Positions 55,446-64,000 of a stretch of DNA of 64,000 nucleotides are shown here, in pieces. The notes beneath the pieces are model-generated. The model saw nothing but the letters and a program-made list of their open reading frames with translations. It had not been told where the DNA came from and did not search any database. The translations under genes and the position numbers were made by a program. Numbering within the stretch: position 1 is the first letter of the stretch; the number at the start of each line of letters is the position of its first letter. This DNA is from Sabulicella glaciei (GTDB lineage: Bacteria > Pseudomonadota > Alphaproteobacteria > Acetobacterales > Acetobacteraceae): contig NZ_JAPFQI010000017.1 of assembly GCF_026183895.1 (NCBI RefSeq), forward strand, positions 1 to 64,000. Direction: 5' to 3'.

Positions 55446-56323
55446 AGGGGATCATCCTGGCCGGGGGCAGCGGCACGCGGCTGCACCCGATGACGCTGGC
55501 CGCGTCCAAGCAGCTCCTGCCCGTCTACGACAAGCCGATGGTGTACTATCCGCTCGGCACGCTGATGCTGGCGGGGATCCAGGACATCCTGCTGATCTCC
55601 ACTCCCACCGACCTGCCATCCTTCCAGCGCCTGCTGGGCGACGGCTCGCAATTCGGCATCCGCCTGTCTTATGCGGAGCAGCCTTCGCCGGACGGGCTGG
55701 CCCAGGCCTTCCACATCGGCGCCGAGTTCCTGCAGGGCGGCCCGGCGGCGCTCGCGCTCGGCGACAACATCATCTACGGCGAAGGCCTGTCGGAACGGCT
55801 GATGTCGGCGCGCGAGCATGCGTTGCGCGGCAAGGCGACCGTGTTCGGCTATCGCGTGGCGGACCCGGAGCGCTACGGCGTCGCCGAGTTCAACGACGAG
55901 GGCGAGGTGATCTCGCTGGAGGAGAAGCCGAAGCAGCCCAAATCCGACTGGGCGGTGATCGGGCTTTATTTCTACGACAGCCGCGTCACGGATCTGTCGC
56001 GCCAGATCGAGCCCTCGGCGCGGGGCGAGCTGGAGATCACCGACCTCAACGCGCTCTACATGCAGGACGGCACGCTGCGGGCCGAGCAGCTGGGGCGCGG
56101 CTGCGCCTGGCTCGACGCTGGCACACCCGCCTCGCTTCTCCAGGCGGCGACCTTTGTGCAGACGGTGCAGGAGCGCCAGGGCCTGCAGGTGAGCTGCCCG
56201 GAGGAAATCGCCTTCCGCCGCGGCTTCCTTTCCGCCGACGTGCTGCGGGAGCGCGGCGCGGCGCTCGGAAAGACGGCCTATGGCCGTTACCTGATCGAGG
56301 TCGCGGAAGGGCTGCACGGATGA
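55442..56323 (+). CDS. rfbA: Glucose-1-phosphate thymidylyltransferase
   Basis: First step of dTDP-rhamnose synthesis: dTTP plus glucose-1-phosphate. 293 residues: nucleotide-binding [18 protein letters not shown] (about 3-20), [27 protein letters not shown], and [18 protein letters not shown]. Starts with GTG in a GTGA overlap. Confidence 0.97.
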   Translation: MKGIILAGGSGTRLHPMTLAASKQLLPVYDKPMVYYPLGTLMLAGIQDILLISTPTDLPSFQRLLGDGSQFGIRLSYAEQPSPDGLAQAFHIGAEFLQGGPAALALGDNIIYGEGLSERLMSAREHALRGKATVFGYRVADPERYGVAEFNDEGEVISLEEKPKQPKSDWAVIGLYFYDSRVTDLSRQIEPSARGELEITDLNALYMQDGTLRAEQLGRGCAWLDAGTPASLLQAATFVQTVQERQGLQVSCPEEIAFRRGFLSADVLRERGAALGKTAYGRYLIEVAEGLHG

Positions 56324-56889
56324 AGGTCACGCCACAACCCATTCCCGAGGTGCTGCTGATCGAGCCGCGGAAGTTCGGCGACGCGCGCGGCTTCTTTTCC
56401 GAGGTCTGGAAGCGTTCCGCCCTGCGCGAGGCCGGGCTGGACGCGGAGTTCGTCCAGGACAACCATTCCTTCTCGGCGGAGCGGGGCGTGCTGCGCGGGC
56501 TGCATTTCCAGCGCCCGCCCACGCCGCAGGGCAAGCTGGTGCGCGTGGTGCGGGGCGCCATCCTCGACGTGGCGGTGGATGTCCGCGAGGGGAGCCCGAG
56601 CTACGGAAACCACGTGGCGGTGGAGCTTTCGGCGGAGAACTGGCGCCAGCTCTGGGTGCCGCGCGGCTTCGCGCACGGTTTCGTGACGCTGACCGCGGAT
56701 TGCGAGGTGCTCTACAAGGTGGACGCCGAATACGACCCCGCGACGGATGCCGGCATCGCCTGGGACGATCCCGATCTGGGCATCCAATGGCCGCTGCCGC
56801 CCGGCGGGCCAGTGCTGTCGGACAAGGACCGCAAGGCGCCGCGCCTGCGTGACATCGCGCCGCCCTTCCCGAAGGGGTTCCGGTCGTGA
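56320..56889 (+). CDS. rfbC: dTDP-4-dehydrorhamnose 3,5-epimerase
   Basis: Third step of dTDP-rhamnose synthesis. 189-residue cupin: [35 protein letters not shown] with catalytic His, [18 protein letters not shown], and [13 protein letters not shown] with [19 protein letters not shown] overlap with rfbA. Confidence 0.96.
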   Translation: MKVTPQPIPEVLLIEPRKFGDARGFFSEVWKRSALREAGLDAEFVQDNHSFSAERGVLRGLHFQRPPTPQGKLVRVVRGAILDVAVDVREGSPSYGNHVAVELSAENWRQLWVPRGFAHGFVTLTADCEVLYKVDAEYDPATDAGIAWDDPDLGIQWPLPPGGPVLSDKDRKAPRLRDIAPPFPKGFRS

Positions 56890-57770
56890 AGCGCGTCCTC
56901 GTCACCGGCAAGGGCGGGCAGCTGGCCACCGGCCTCGCGGAAAGCCTTCCCGCACTGGGCTTCGAGGCGCTGCTGGTGGGCCAGCCGGAGTTCGAGTTCG
57001 ACCAGCCCGCAACGGTGGAGGCCGCCTTTCGCGATGCCGCGCCGGATGCGGTGATCAACGCCGCCGCCTGGACGGCCGTGGACGCGGCGGAGGATGACGA
57101 GACGGGTGCCTTCCGCGCCAATGCCATCGGCCCCGAGCTGGTCGCGCGGCTTTGCGCAGCGCGCGGCCTGCCGCTGCTGCAGGTCAGCACGGACTACGTC
57201 TATGACGGGCGCAAGGGCACGCCGTACTCCGAGGATGACGCGCCCAATCCGCTCGGCGCCTATGGGCGCACCAAGCTGGCGGGGGAATGGGCGGCGCTGG
57301 CGGTGAACCCGAAGACGGCGGTGTTCCGCACCGCCTGGGTGTTCAGCGCGGTCGGCCGCAACTTCGTGAAGACCATGCTGGCCGTCGGCGCGCAGCGCCC
57401 CGAGCTACGCGTGGTGGCGGACCAGCACGGCAATCCCACCGCAGCGCCCGACCTCGCCGACGCGCTGGCCGGCGTGCTGGCCCGCATCCGCGACGAGGGG
57501 TGGCGGGACGCGCATCGCGGCGTGTTCCACATGGCCGGCGGCGGGTACGCCAGCTGGCACGAATTCGCCGAGGCGATCTTTGCCGCCGCGGCGCCATTCG
57601 GCGAGCCGCGGCCGGTCGTTCATCCCATCGCCACGCACGAATATCCGATGAAGGCCACGCGCCCCGCCGATGGGCGGCTGGACCAGCGGAAGCTGCATGC
57701 CGTGTTCGGCGTCGCCCTGCCGCCCTGGCAGCAGGGGCTCGAACGGGTGATCCGGGCGCTGCACCCCTGA
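56886..57770 (+). CDS. rfbD: dTDP-4-dehydrorhamnose reductase
   Basis: Last step of dTDP-L-rhamnose synthesis. 294 residues: VTGKGGQLATGLAESLP, INAAAWTAVDAAEDDE, STDYVYDGRKGTPYSEDD, catalytic YGRTKLAGEWAA, and WVFSAVGRNFVKTML. GTG start, GTGA overlap. The following glycosyltransferase frame begins in a CTGA overlap with its stop. Confidence 0.96.
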   Translation: MKRVLVTGKGGQLATGLAESLPALGFEALLVGQPEFEFDQPATVEAAFRDAAPDAVINAAAWTAVDAAEDDETGAFRANAIGPELVARLCAARGLPLLQVSTDYVYDGRKGTPYSEDDAPNPLGAYGRTKLAGEWAALAVNPKTAVFRTAWVFSAVGRNFVKTMLAVGAQRPELRVVADQHGNPTAAPDLADALAGVLARIRDEGWRDAHRGVFHMAGGGYASWHEFAEAIFAAAAPFGEPRPVVHPIATHEYPMKATRPADGRLDQRKLHAVFGVALPPWQQGLERVIRALHP

Positions 57771-58669
57771 GCCTACCGCGCATCCTCGTCCTGCTTTCCA
57801 CCTTCGACGGGGAAGCGCATCTCGGCGCGCAGCTCGACAGCCTCGCGCGGCAGGAGGGGGTGGATTGGCGCCTCCTCGTCCGCGACGACGGCTCCTCCGA
57901 CGGGACGCCGGCGCTGCTCGACGGTTTCGCGGCGGCGCATCCGGGGCGGGTGCGGCGCTTGCCGGGCGGGGAAAGGCTGGGGGCGCTCCCCTCCTTCACC
58001 GCGCTGCTGCGCGCGGCGGAAGGGGGCGACGCCTATGCCTTCATGGACCAAGACGATGTGTGGCTGCCGGGCAAGCTCGCCCGCGCCGCGCGCCTCCTAA
58101 GCGAGGGCCGGGAAGCGGTCTGCGGGCGGCTGCGCCTCGTTGATTCGGGGCTAAACCCCTTGGGATTTTCAGCCGTTCCGAGTGTTCCGCCGCGCTTCGC
58201 CTCGCTGCTCGCACACAATGTTGCAGCTGGCTGCACCATGGCGATGTCGCCGCGCGGCCGCGATATGGCCCTGGCCGCGCCGCCGCCACCTGGCACGATG
58301 CACGACTGGTGGTGCGCGCTGTTGGTGACGGGACAGGGCGGGCGTCTCCTCTTCGACGAGGAGCCGTGCATGCTCTACCGGCTGCATGGCGCGAACCAAG
58401 TGGGCGGCGCAGCCAGCCTGCCATCCCGCGCGCTGCGCGCGTTGCGGGGCGGAAGGCCGGACGGGCTGCGCCTCCTGCGATCGCATCTGCGTGGGTTGGA
58501 GGGCGTCGTCCTGTCGCCGGAGGCAGGAGAAGCGGCCGCGAAGCTGCGCCGCATGGCGGAAGTCGGCCCGGCGGAACGGCTGCGTCTCAGGCGGGAGGCA
58601 GGGTTCCGCCACCATGCGGCGCTGGGGGATGCGCTGCTGACTCTCTGGCTGCTCGTCGCGCCACCGTGA
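57767..58669 (+). CDS. GT2 glycosyltransferase, possibly rhamnosyltransferase (CTG start?)
   Basis: A 300-residue family 2 glycosyltransferase: LVLLSTFDGEAHLGAQLDSL (about 8-27), RDDGSSDGT, the metal-binding FMDQDDVWLPGKL, and HDWWCALL. The layout is close to rhamnosyltransferases, fitting its place behind rfbBACD. The oddity is the start. The frame enters the conserved first strand with no ATG, GTG or TTG nearby; the next possible start (GTG about residue 32) would cut the STFDGE motif. CTG at 57767 overlaps the rfbD stop as CTGA, mirroring the GTGA/ATGA overlaps of this operon. The 3' end overlaps the convergent transferase by 83 nt. Confidence 0.8.
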   Translation: MSLPRILVLLSTFDGEAHLGAQLDSLARQEGVDWRLLVRDDGSSDGTPALLDGFAAAHPGRVRRLPGGERLGALPSFTALLRAAEGGDAYAFMDQDDVWLPGKLARAARLLSEGREAVCGRLRLVDSGLNPLGFSAVPSVPPRFASLLAHNVAAGCTMAMSPRGRDMALAAPPPPGTMHDWWCALLVTGQGGRLLFDEEPCMLYRLHGANQVGGAASLPSRALRALRGGRPDGLRLLRSHLRGLEGVVLSPEAGEAAAKLRRMAEVGPAERLRLRREAGFRHHAALGDALLTLWLLVAPP

Positions 58670-60836
58670 AGGCATCCTCCAGCGCCGCGCGCACCGCTGC
58701 GGGGGAAAGCCGCTCGCGCACGTAGCTGTGTTGCGCGATCGAGGTCGTCCGCCAGGTGTCTTCGTCGTTGAGCAGGCGCAGCGCTGCATCAGCCAGGGCT
58801 TGCGCGTCGTCCGCCACGGCGCAGGGCGCGTCGCGCAGCCCCTGCACGCCTACCGGCGTCGTCACCAGCGGCAGGCCCTCCTGCATGGCCTCCACCACTT
58901 TCAACTTCACTCCGGCGCCGAAGCGCAGCGGGCAGATGGCGACGCGCGCCTTGGCATAGCGGCGGCGCAGCTCGGCATCGGAAACGCGGCCCGTCACCTC
59001 CACCCTCGGCCCCGCCAAGGCCGCGACGGCCGGGGTCGGGTTTGATCCGACTAGGGCGAGGCGCGTGCCGGGCCGGACGGCCTCGATGCGCGGCAGGATC
59101 TCGCCGACTAGCCAGGTGGCGGCGTCCACGTTCGGCGGATGCGCAAAGCCCGCGACGAAGAGCAACCCTTCGCGGCCTTCGGGCCCGGGCGCTTCCGCCG
59201 TCGCCTCGGGCAGGGTGAAGGAGAGCAGCGTCCTCGTCGCCGTGCCGGGGACGAGGCGACGCACCGCCTCCGTTTCCTCGTCGGACAGGTAGATCACTAG
59301 GTCGGACTCGGCCCAGACGGTACGCTCCTGCTCCAGCAGGCGCGCCGCTTCCTCGCGCAGCGTGGCGGCGCGCTCGGGCGATTCCGCGTCCAGTAGCGCG
59401 GCCTCGCGCTCCATGCGCTCGTGGTGCAGGTCATGGCCGTAGTACAGAATGGGCGCGTGCGGGGCGTGGCGCTTCAGTGCTGGCAGCAGCGCCTCCGCCA
59501 CGTGCGGGCGGGACAGGATGACCTCATCCAGTTCCGCGCCATGGGTGCGGGCCCAATCCTCGAAACTGGGGCGGCGCGGGCCGATGGGGCATTCGACGCC
59601 GAGCGCCTCCAGCGCCTGCCGGTAGCCCGGCATGTCGAGTCCGTTCAGCGCCCAGAACTTCACCACGTGGCCCTGGGTCAGCAGTGCTTCCACCAGCGAG
59701 AGCGTGGCGCGCGAGCCGGCATCCTGGTCGGGGGTGAGGAGGTTGTTGTCGGCCAGCAGCACCACGCGCCGCGCGCCGCCCTTCGGCGCCCGGTCGCGCG
59801 CGCGGATAAGGTTGGTCGCGGGTTCCTCGCGAAGATCCATGGCCGCGCGGTGGCGCGCGTGCAGCTTGCGGAGATTGGTGACCTGGTGCGCCTTGATCCC
59901 CTTGGTCACGTCGGTTCCATGCGACGCGCCTTCGTGATGGATCACCGTGGCACTCGGGACGTAGAGGGTGCGCCATCCCGCTGCGCGCAGGCGGAAGGCG
60001 AGGTCCGTGTCCTCGCAATAGGCGGGCAGGAACTCCTCGTCGAAGCCGCCCATCGCTTCCCATGCGGCGCGGGGCAGCATGATGGCGGCGCCGGAGCAGT
60101 AATCCACCTCGCGCAGATAGGTGTATTCCGACCGGCGCGGGTCCTGCCAGTTGCCCCAGTTCCAGGCCGAGCCGTCGCGCCAGAGCAGCCCGCCCGCCTC
60201 CTGCAACCAGCCCTTTGGGTAAAGCAGCCGCGCCCCGGCCAGCCCGACCGGACCGGGAAAGCCCATATGCGGCACGGTGATCGCGGCGTGCAGCGCGTCC
60301 AGCGCGCCGGGCATCACCTCGGTGTCGTTGTTCAACAGGAACAGGAACTCGCCCCGTGCCTCCGCCATGGCCGCGTTGGCGGAGCGCAGGAAGCCGAGAT
60401 TCTCCGGCCACTCGAAGAAGCGCAGCCCCTGCACGTCGCGCAGCCGCACCATCTCGGGATCGCCCGAGGCATCCTCGGCCAGGATCACCTCGAAGGGCAG
60501 GGCAGGGGGATAGGCGGCGAGGGTGGCGAGGCAGCGCAGGCAATGGGTCAGCTGGCCATAGGCCGGGATCACCACCGAGATGACCGGCTGCTCCGAGGTC
60601 GGAAGGCGCAGCTCCTTTGGGTCGGGCAGGCGGAAAGGCGCGGGAAGCCCCAGCTTGCCGCGCATGTCGAGGCGCCATCCCAAAGCCACCAGCGTCCGCT
60701 CCGCGACAAAGGACAGCCGCGCCTTCACGTAGCCGCGGCGCTCCCACAGCTCGTGCCGCAGCCGGCCCTCGCGCGTCCATTCGACGATGCGCCGGCTGCG
60801 GCGGAGCTGGCGGCGGAGGAAGGTCTCGGTGGGCAT
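58587..60836 (-). CDS. Two-domain glycosyltransferase (GT2 + GT4)
   Basis: A 749-residue protein with two transferase modules. The N-terminal GT2 domain (about 84-330) has ISVVIPAYGQLTHCLRCLAT, FLLNNDTEVMPGALDALH and YCEDTDLAFRLRAAGW. The C-terminal GT4-like domain (about 355-725) has GLLFVAGFAHPPNVDAATWL and CPLRFGAGVKLKVVEAMQEGLP. Such pairs build surface polysaccharide. The first 70 residues are basic. The last 23 residues are a low-complexity tail encoded in the 83 nt shared with the opposite gene. It is divergent from the epimerase gene (130-nt gap). Confidence 0.88.
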   Translation of the reverse strand: MPTETFLRRQLRRSRRIVEWTREGRLRHELWERRGYVKARLSFVAERTLVALGWRLDMRGKLGLPAPFRLPDPKELRLPTSEQPVISVVIPAYGQLTHCLRCLATLAAYPPALPFEVILAEDASGDPEMVRLRDVQGLRFFEWPENLGFLRSANAAMAEARGEFLFLLNNDTEVMPGALDALHAAITVPHMGFPGPVGLAGARLLYPKGWLQEAGGLLWRDGSAWNWGNWQDPRRSEYTYLREVDYCSGAAIMLPRAAWEAMGGFDEEFLPAYCEDTDLAFRLRAAGWRTLYVPSATVIHHEGASHGTDVTKGIKAHQVTNLRKLHARHRAAMDLREEPATNLIRARDRAPKGGARRVVLLADNNLLTPDQDAGSRATLSLVEALLTQGHVVKFWALNGLDMPGYRQALEALGVECPIGPRRPSFEDWARTHGAELDEVILSRPHVAEALLPALKRHAPHAPILYYGHDLHHERMEREAALLDAESPERAATLREEAARLLEQERTVWAESDLVIYLSDEETEAVRRLVPGTATRTLLSFTLPEATAEAPGPEGREGLLFVAGFAHPPNVDAATWLVGEILPRIEAVRPGTRLALVGSNPTPAVAALAGPRVEVTGRVSDAELRRRYAKARVAICPLRFGAGVKLKVVEAMQEGLPLVTTPVGVQGLRDAPCAVADDAQALADAALRLLNDEDTWRTTSIAQHSYVRERLSPAAVRAALEDAFTVARRAARESAAHPPAPHGGGTLPPA

Positions 60837-60966
60837 CTTGGAGGGGTGATAGCAGGGGGGCGGCGGTGCGCAACCGGCTTCCCCCGCGTGGAGAGGACGG
60901 CTAGAGCATCAGCCATGATCCCACGCGCGCCGACCGGCTCCCTCCCTTCCCGAGACGCCGGCTGAC

Positions 60967-61947
60967 ATGGGCGCCGTGCTCGTCACCGGCGCGGCCGGCT
61001 TCATCGGCGCGCATCTCTGCCGGGCGCTTCTCGCGCGCGGCGAGGAGGTAGTGGGGCTCGACAACCTCAACCCCTATTACGACCCGGCGCTGAAGCGTCG
61101 ACGCCTTGCTGCGCTGACCGAGGGGGCACGGCCAGGGCAGTTCCGCTTCCACCAGCTTGACCTCGCGGATCATGAGGCGGTGCTGGCGCTGATGGCGGCG
61201 GAAGCGGGGCTGGACCGGGTCGCGCATCTTGGCGCGCAGGCGGGGGTGCGCTGGTCGCTGGAGCAGCCCTTCGCCTACACGGCGAGCAACGTCACCGGCC
61301 AGCTTTCGGTGCTGGAAGGGGTGCGCCGGGCGGAAGGACGCATCCGTCACACCGTCTATGCCTCCACCTCCTCCGTCTACGGGGCTCGCACGGACGGCGC
61401 CTTCCGCGAGGGGGACCGGACCGACCATCCCGCCTCGCTCTACGCCGCCACCAAGAAGGCGGGCGAGGTCATGGCCGACAGCTACGTGTGCCTCTACGGG
61501 CTGCGGCTGACGGGGCTTCGCTTCTTCACCGTCTATGGTCCCTGGGGCCGGCCGGACATGGCGGTCTGGCTCTTCACCGACGCGATGACCCAAGGCCGGC
61601 CGATCCGCCTGTTCAACGAGGGACGGATGCGTCGCGACTTCACCTTCGTGGAGGACATCGTGGCCGGGGTGCTGGCGGCGCTGGACCATCCGCCGGAGGC
61701 GCCGGCGCATCGTCTCTATAATATAGGCAACAGCCAGCCCGAGGAGCTGACCGAGCTGGTCGCGGCCCTGGAGGAGGAACTCGGCGTGAAGGCGCAGCTG
61801 GAACTCCTGCCCATGCAGCCCGGCGACGTGCCTACCACCTTCGCCGACACCTCCGCCATGCGGCGCGACTTCGGCTGGGCGCCGACGACGCGGCTGCGCG
61901 ACGGCGTCGGCCATTGGGCGCGCTGGTGGCGGGAGTATCACGGGTGA
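60967..61947 (+). CDS. NAD-dependent sugar epimerase, UDP-glucuronate 4-epimerase-like
   Basis: A 326-residue SDR: VTGAAGFIGAHLCRALL (about 6-22), DNLNPYYDPALKRRRLAAL and GAQAGVRWSLEQPFAYTASN, both typical of UDP-glucuronate 4-epimerases, catalytic STSSVYG and YAATKKAGE, and FTFVEDIVAGV. It would supply UDP-galacturonate for lipopolysaccharide or capsule. The stop overlaps hldE (GTGA). Confidence 0.88.
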   Translation: MGAVLVTGAAGFIGAHLCRALLARGEEVVGLDNLNPYYDPALKRRRLAALTEGARPGQFRFHQLDLADHEAVLALMAAEAGLDRVAHLGAQAGVRWSLEQPFAYTASNVTGQLSVLEGVRRAEGRIRHTVYASTSSVYGARTDGAFREGDRTDHPASLYAATKKAGEVMADSYVCLYGLRLTGLRFFTVYGPWGRPDMAVWLFTDAMTQGRPIRLFNEGRMRRDFTFVEDIVAGVLAALDHPPEAPAHRLYNIGNSQPEELTELVAALEEELGVKAQLELLPMQPGDVPTTFADTSAMRRDFGWAPTTRLRDGVGHWARWWREYHG

Positions 61948-63362
61948 CCCCGCTGCTGCCGCGGCGCGTCGTGGTGCTCGGCGATGTGATGCTCGACCGC
62001 TTCCTGTATGGCGAGGCACGGCGGCTTTCGCCCGAGGCGCCGGTGCCGGTGGTGCGGCTCGGCCGGCGCGACTCCATGGCGGGCGGCGCGGGCAACGTGG
62101 CGCGCAACCTGGAAGCCCTGGGCGGCGAACCCTCCCTGCTGGCCCTCGCGGGGGAGGATGCGGAGGGCGAGGAACTCGCGGGTCTGCTCGGCCCGGCCGC
62201 GCGCCTGGTGCGCCGCCCCGGTCGCCGCACCACGGTGAAGCTGCGCGTCATCGCCGCGCGGCAGCAGGTGGTGCGGGTGGACGAGGAGCAGGAGCGCCCC
62301 GCCGACACTGCGGAGGAGGAGGCCCTGATCCAGGCCCTCGCCGACTCGTTGCCGGGGGCCGGGGCGCTGGTCCTTTCCGACTACGCGAAGGGCGTGCTGA
62401 CGCCGCGGCTTTGCGCCGAGGCGATCACCATGGCGCGCGCGGCCGGGGTGCCCTGCCTTGTGGATCCCAAGGGGCGCGACTTCGCCCGCTATGCCGGCGC
62501 CGACCTCCTCACCCCCAATGCCGCCGAACTGGCCGAGGCGACGGGGATGCCCATCGCGTCGGATGCCGAGGCCGAGGCGGCGGCGCGCGCCCTGCTGGAA
62601 CGCGTGCCGGTAAGGGCAGTGCTCGCCACGCGGTCGGAGAAGGGAATGCTGTTGGTGCCGCGCGACGGCGCGGCCGCCTCCGTCCCCGCCCAGGCGCGGG
62701 AGGTGTTCGACGTGTCGGGTGCTGGCGACACGGCAATCGCCACGCTGGCGCTGTCCGTCGCGAATGGGCGCGACCTGGAGGAGGCGATGCGCCTCGCCAA
62801 TGCCGCCGCGGGGATCGTGGTCGGCAAGCTGGGCACCGCCACATGCTCCGCCGCGGAGCTGGACCATGCGCTGCGCGAGGCGGAAGGCGCGGTGGGCGAG
62901 GCCCTGGCAGGCGCGGATGCGGCGCGTCTGGTGCGGGAATGGCAGGCGGCGGGGCTGCGCGTGGGGTTCGCCAATGGCTGCTTCGACATCCTGCATGCGG
63001 GCCACGTGCGGCTGCTGCGCGACGCGCGGCGCCATTGCGACCGGCTGGTGGTGGCGTTGAACGACGATGCGAGCGTGGCTCGGCTGAAGGGGGAGGGGCG
63101 TCCGCTCAACTCGCTGGCTGACCGGGCCGCGGTGATCGGCGCGCTGGCGGCGGTGGACGCGGTGACGAGCTTCGGTGAGGACACGCCGCTGGAAATGATC
63201 CTCCAGCTGCGGCCCGACCGCCTATTCAAGGGCAGCGATTACCGGCTGGATCAGGTGGTGGGTGCGCCTGAGATGGCGTCCTGGGGCGGGGAGACCGTCC
63301 TGCTCGACCTGTTGCCGGGGCGGAGCACGACGCGTCTGGTAGAGAAGGCGCGGCGGGACTGA
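61944..63362 (+). CDS. hldE: Bifunctional heptose-7-phosphate kinase / heptose-1-phosphate adenylyltransferase HldE
   Basis: Makes the ADP-heptose precursor of the lipopolysaccharide inner core. 472 residues. The N-terminal PfkB-type kinase (about 1-315) has GDVMLDRFLYGEARRLSPEA, GGAGNVARNLEALGG and catalytic VSGAGDTAIATLALS. The C-terminal nucleotidyltransferase (about 338-472) has NGCFDILHAGHVRLL with the HxGH motif. GTG at 61944 is preferred; a longer frame reaches back into the epimerase. No T-run terminator is seen downstream. Confidence 0.95.
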   Translation: MTPLLPRRVVVLGDVMLDRFLYGEARRLSPEAPVPVVRLGRRDSMAGGAGNVARNLEALGGEPSLLALAGEDAEGEELAGLLGPAARLVRRPGRRTTVKLRVIAARQQVVRVDEEQERPADTAEEEALIQALADSLPGAGALVLSDYAKGVLTPRLCAEAITMARAAGVPCLVDPKGRDFARYAGADLLTPNAAELAEATGMPIASDAEAEAAARALLERVPVRAVLATRSEKGMLLVPRDGAAASVPAQAREVFDVSGAGDTAIATLALSVANGRDLEEAMRLANAAAGIVVGKLGTATCSAAELDHALREAEGAVGEALAGADAARLVREWQAAGLRVGFANGCFDILHAGHVRLLRDARRHCDRLVVALNDDASVARLKGEGRPLNSLADRAAVIGALAAVDAVTSFGEDTPLEMILQLRPDRLFKGSDYRLDQVVGAPEMASWGGETVLLDLLPGRSTTRLVEKARRD

Positions 63363-63730
63363 GGTCCGGGGGCTGCCTCCGCGGCGGTTCGGCTTCCAGC
63401 CTGACTTGCGGTGATGCCCGTGCTCGACAGCCGTGGCGCCTTCAGCCTTTCGCCATGAAACCGGCCGATGGGGTGCGATCCGCGGGTAACTGCACGCGTG
63501 CCCTGCATGTGGGCACTCGGTGCGGCGCCTGCGCTCGAGTCCACAACGGAAAGTGATTGGCTTCCGAAAGGAGAGGAGGTTCGGCGGTCTTTGCAGTCCA
63601 GAAAATGAGACGTCGTGCTGGATTTCAAGCCCCTGAAAGCAAGAAGGAATATTCCATGGCATGTGAATTGCATGGTACATCGTGGAGGAGAAAGATCCTC
63701 CACCCAGGCTGCATCTAATGAGGGCAAGAA
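63363..63730. other. Non-coding gap after hldE with a lower-GC 3' half
   Basis: This 368-nt stretch has no supported gene; minus-strand open frames here lack any family feature. From about 63540 the sequence becomes visibly richer in A/T than the flanking genes. It contains one clear hairpin (63682-63703). It probably holds the promoter and leader of the secreted-protein gene at 63731. Confidence 0.5.
63682..63703 (+). promoter_or_regulatory. 8-bp hairpin in the leader of the terminal gene
   Basis: GTGGAGGA pairs perfectly with TCCTCCAC around loop GAAAGA, 27 nt before the ATG at 63731. The 5' arm contains a ribosome-binding-like GGAGG that is not used. There is no T-run. Confidence 0.5.
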
Positions 63731-64000
63731 ATGCGGAAGCTTCTCTTGGCGACCGTTGCGTTGGTGGGGGTTGCTCTGGCTGCTCCCGGCGCACAGGCCG
63801 CTCTCATCGCGACGATCGAAGGCAATGCTTGCGCGGGTGAGTTCGGCACGCCCCCGAATTGTGTCACTTCGGGCACCTATAACGGCGTGACCCTGAATCA
63901 GACCCCGCTCATCGCCAAGTTCGACTTCAACGAGAATGGCATCGTTACGGCGTTCACGCCTGGAATTTTCCCCACGATCGATGGGTGGGAGTTCAGCTTC
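63731..64000 (+). CDS. Unknown secreted protein, N-terminal part (runs off the window)
   Basis: Ninety codons are visible; the gene continues past the window. A clear signal peptide (MRKLLLATVALVGVALAAPG, then AQA) ends near residue 23. The mature part is polar, with two Cys (GNACAGEFGTPPNCV) that could form a disulfide, and short beta-type segments (LIAKFDFNENGIV). It resembles the opening of small exported proteins with a C-terminal sorting signal (PEP-CTERM type), but the C-terminus is not visible, so this is only a guess. AT content is higher than in neighbouring genes. Confidence 0.75.
   Translation, partial: MRKLLLATVALVGVALAAPGAQAALIATIEGNACAGEFGTPPNCVTSGTYNGVTLNQTPLIAKFDFNENGIVTAFTPGIFPTIDGWEFSF

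Noticed and set aside
61914-61943. Upstream ATG extending HldE by 10 residues
   Set aside because: It lies within the epimerase gene; GTG at 61944 gives the GTGA overlap seen throughout this operon.

Overview
The window reads as chromosomal DNA of a high-GC alphaproteobacterium, most likely an Acetobacteraceae/Roseomonas-like member of the Rhodospirillales. This is inferred from strong G/C third-position bias, the tuf/tRNA-Trp/secE/nusG order, a direct-repeat GAAC-N7-GAAC LexA box before recA, the alphaproteobacterial IlvB variant, and several Bug/TctC and Liv substrate-binding proteins. Genes are densely packed. Same-strand neighbours usually share ATGA, GTGA or TGATG stop/start overlaps, and most convergent pairs overlap at their ends.

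Layout. 1-1073: end of tuf, tRNA-Trp, secE, nusG. 1143-3734: HMG-CoA-lyase-like enzyme, class III CoA-transferase and gamma carbonic anhydrase. 3725-5924 (minus): EAL protein and gltX. 5999-8352: a comEC gene that loses its 3' part and runs directly into an flhB gene lacking its 5' part. 8537-12683: LexA-controlled recA, then alaS. 12675-23430: two divergent Liv-type ABC transporter operons flanking a catalase-like/membrane fusion gene. 23441-31812: tRNA-Thr, then a long plus-strand run (sppA-like, ihfB, lapA-like, pyrF, trpF, trpB, trpA, thyX, YciI-like, HD hydrolase, PfkB kinase, 2H phosphoesterase). 31802-38815: mrp, hflK-hflC-degP, serB, miaA. 38877-43320: ilvB-ilvH, a zinc metallopeptidase-like gene, ilvC. 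43369-48508: two OmpA-like lipoproteins, a PuuE-like deacetylase, cytochrome c', cytochrome b561, hydroxyacid dehydrogenase and a Bug receptor. 48602-50403: leuA behind a Leu-rich leader peptide. 50567-53526: a complete tctCBA transporter. 54387-63362: surface polysaccharide genes (rfbBACD, two glycosyltransferases, a UDP-glucuronate-epimerase-like enzyme, hldE). 63731-64000: start of an unknown secreted protein.

The genes cover translation and secretion, DNA repair, Trp/Ile-Val/Leu synthesis, nutrient uptake and lipopolysaccharide sugar supply. I found no CRISPR array, insertion sequence, phage or obvious new multi-gene defence system. The most unusual items are: the comEC/flhB junction; a 17-nt hairpin shared by the 5' leaders of two unrelated substrate-binding-protein genes; the leuA leader peptide; a hairpin that buries the ribosome-binding site of an OmpA-like lipoprotein gene; the catalase-membrane fusion; and a glycosyltransferase whose only sensible start is CTG. 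All calls come from reading the sequence. No database search was run, so family names are recognition-based.
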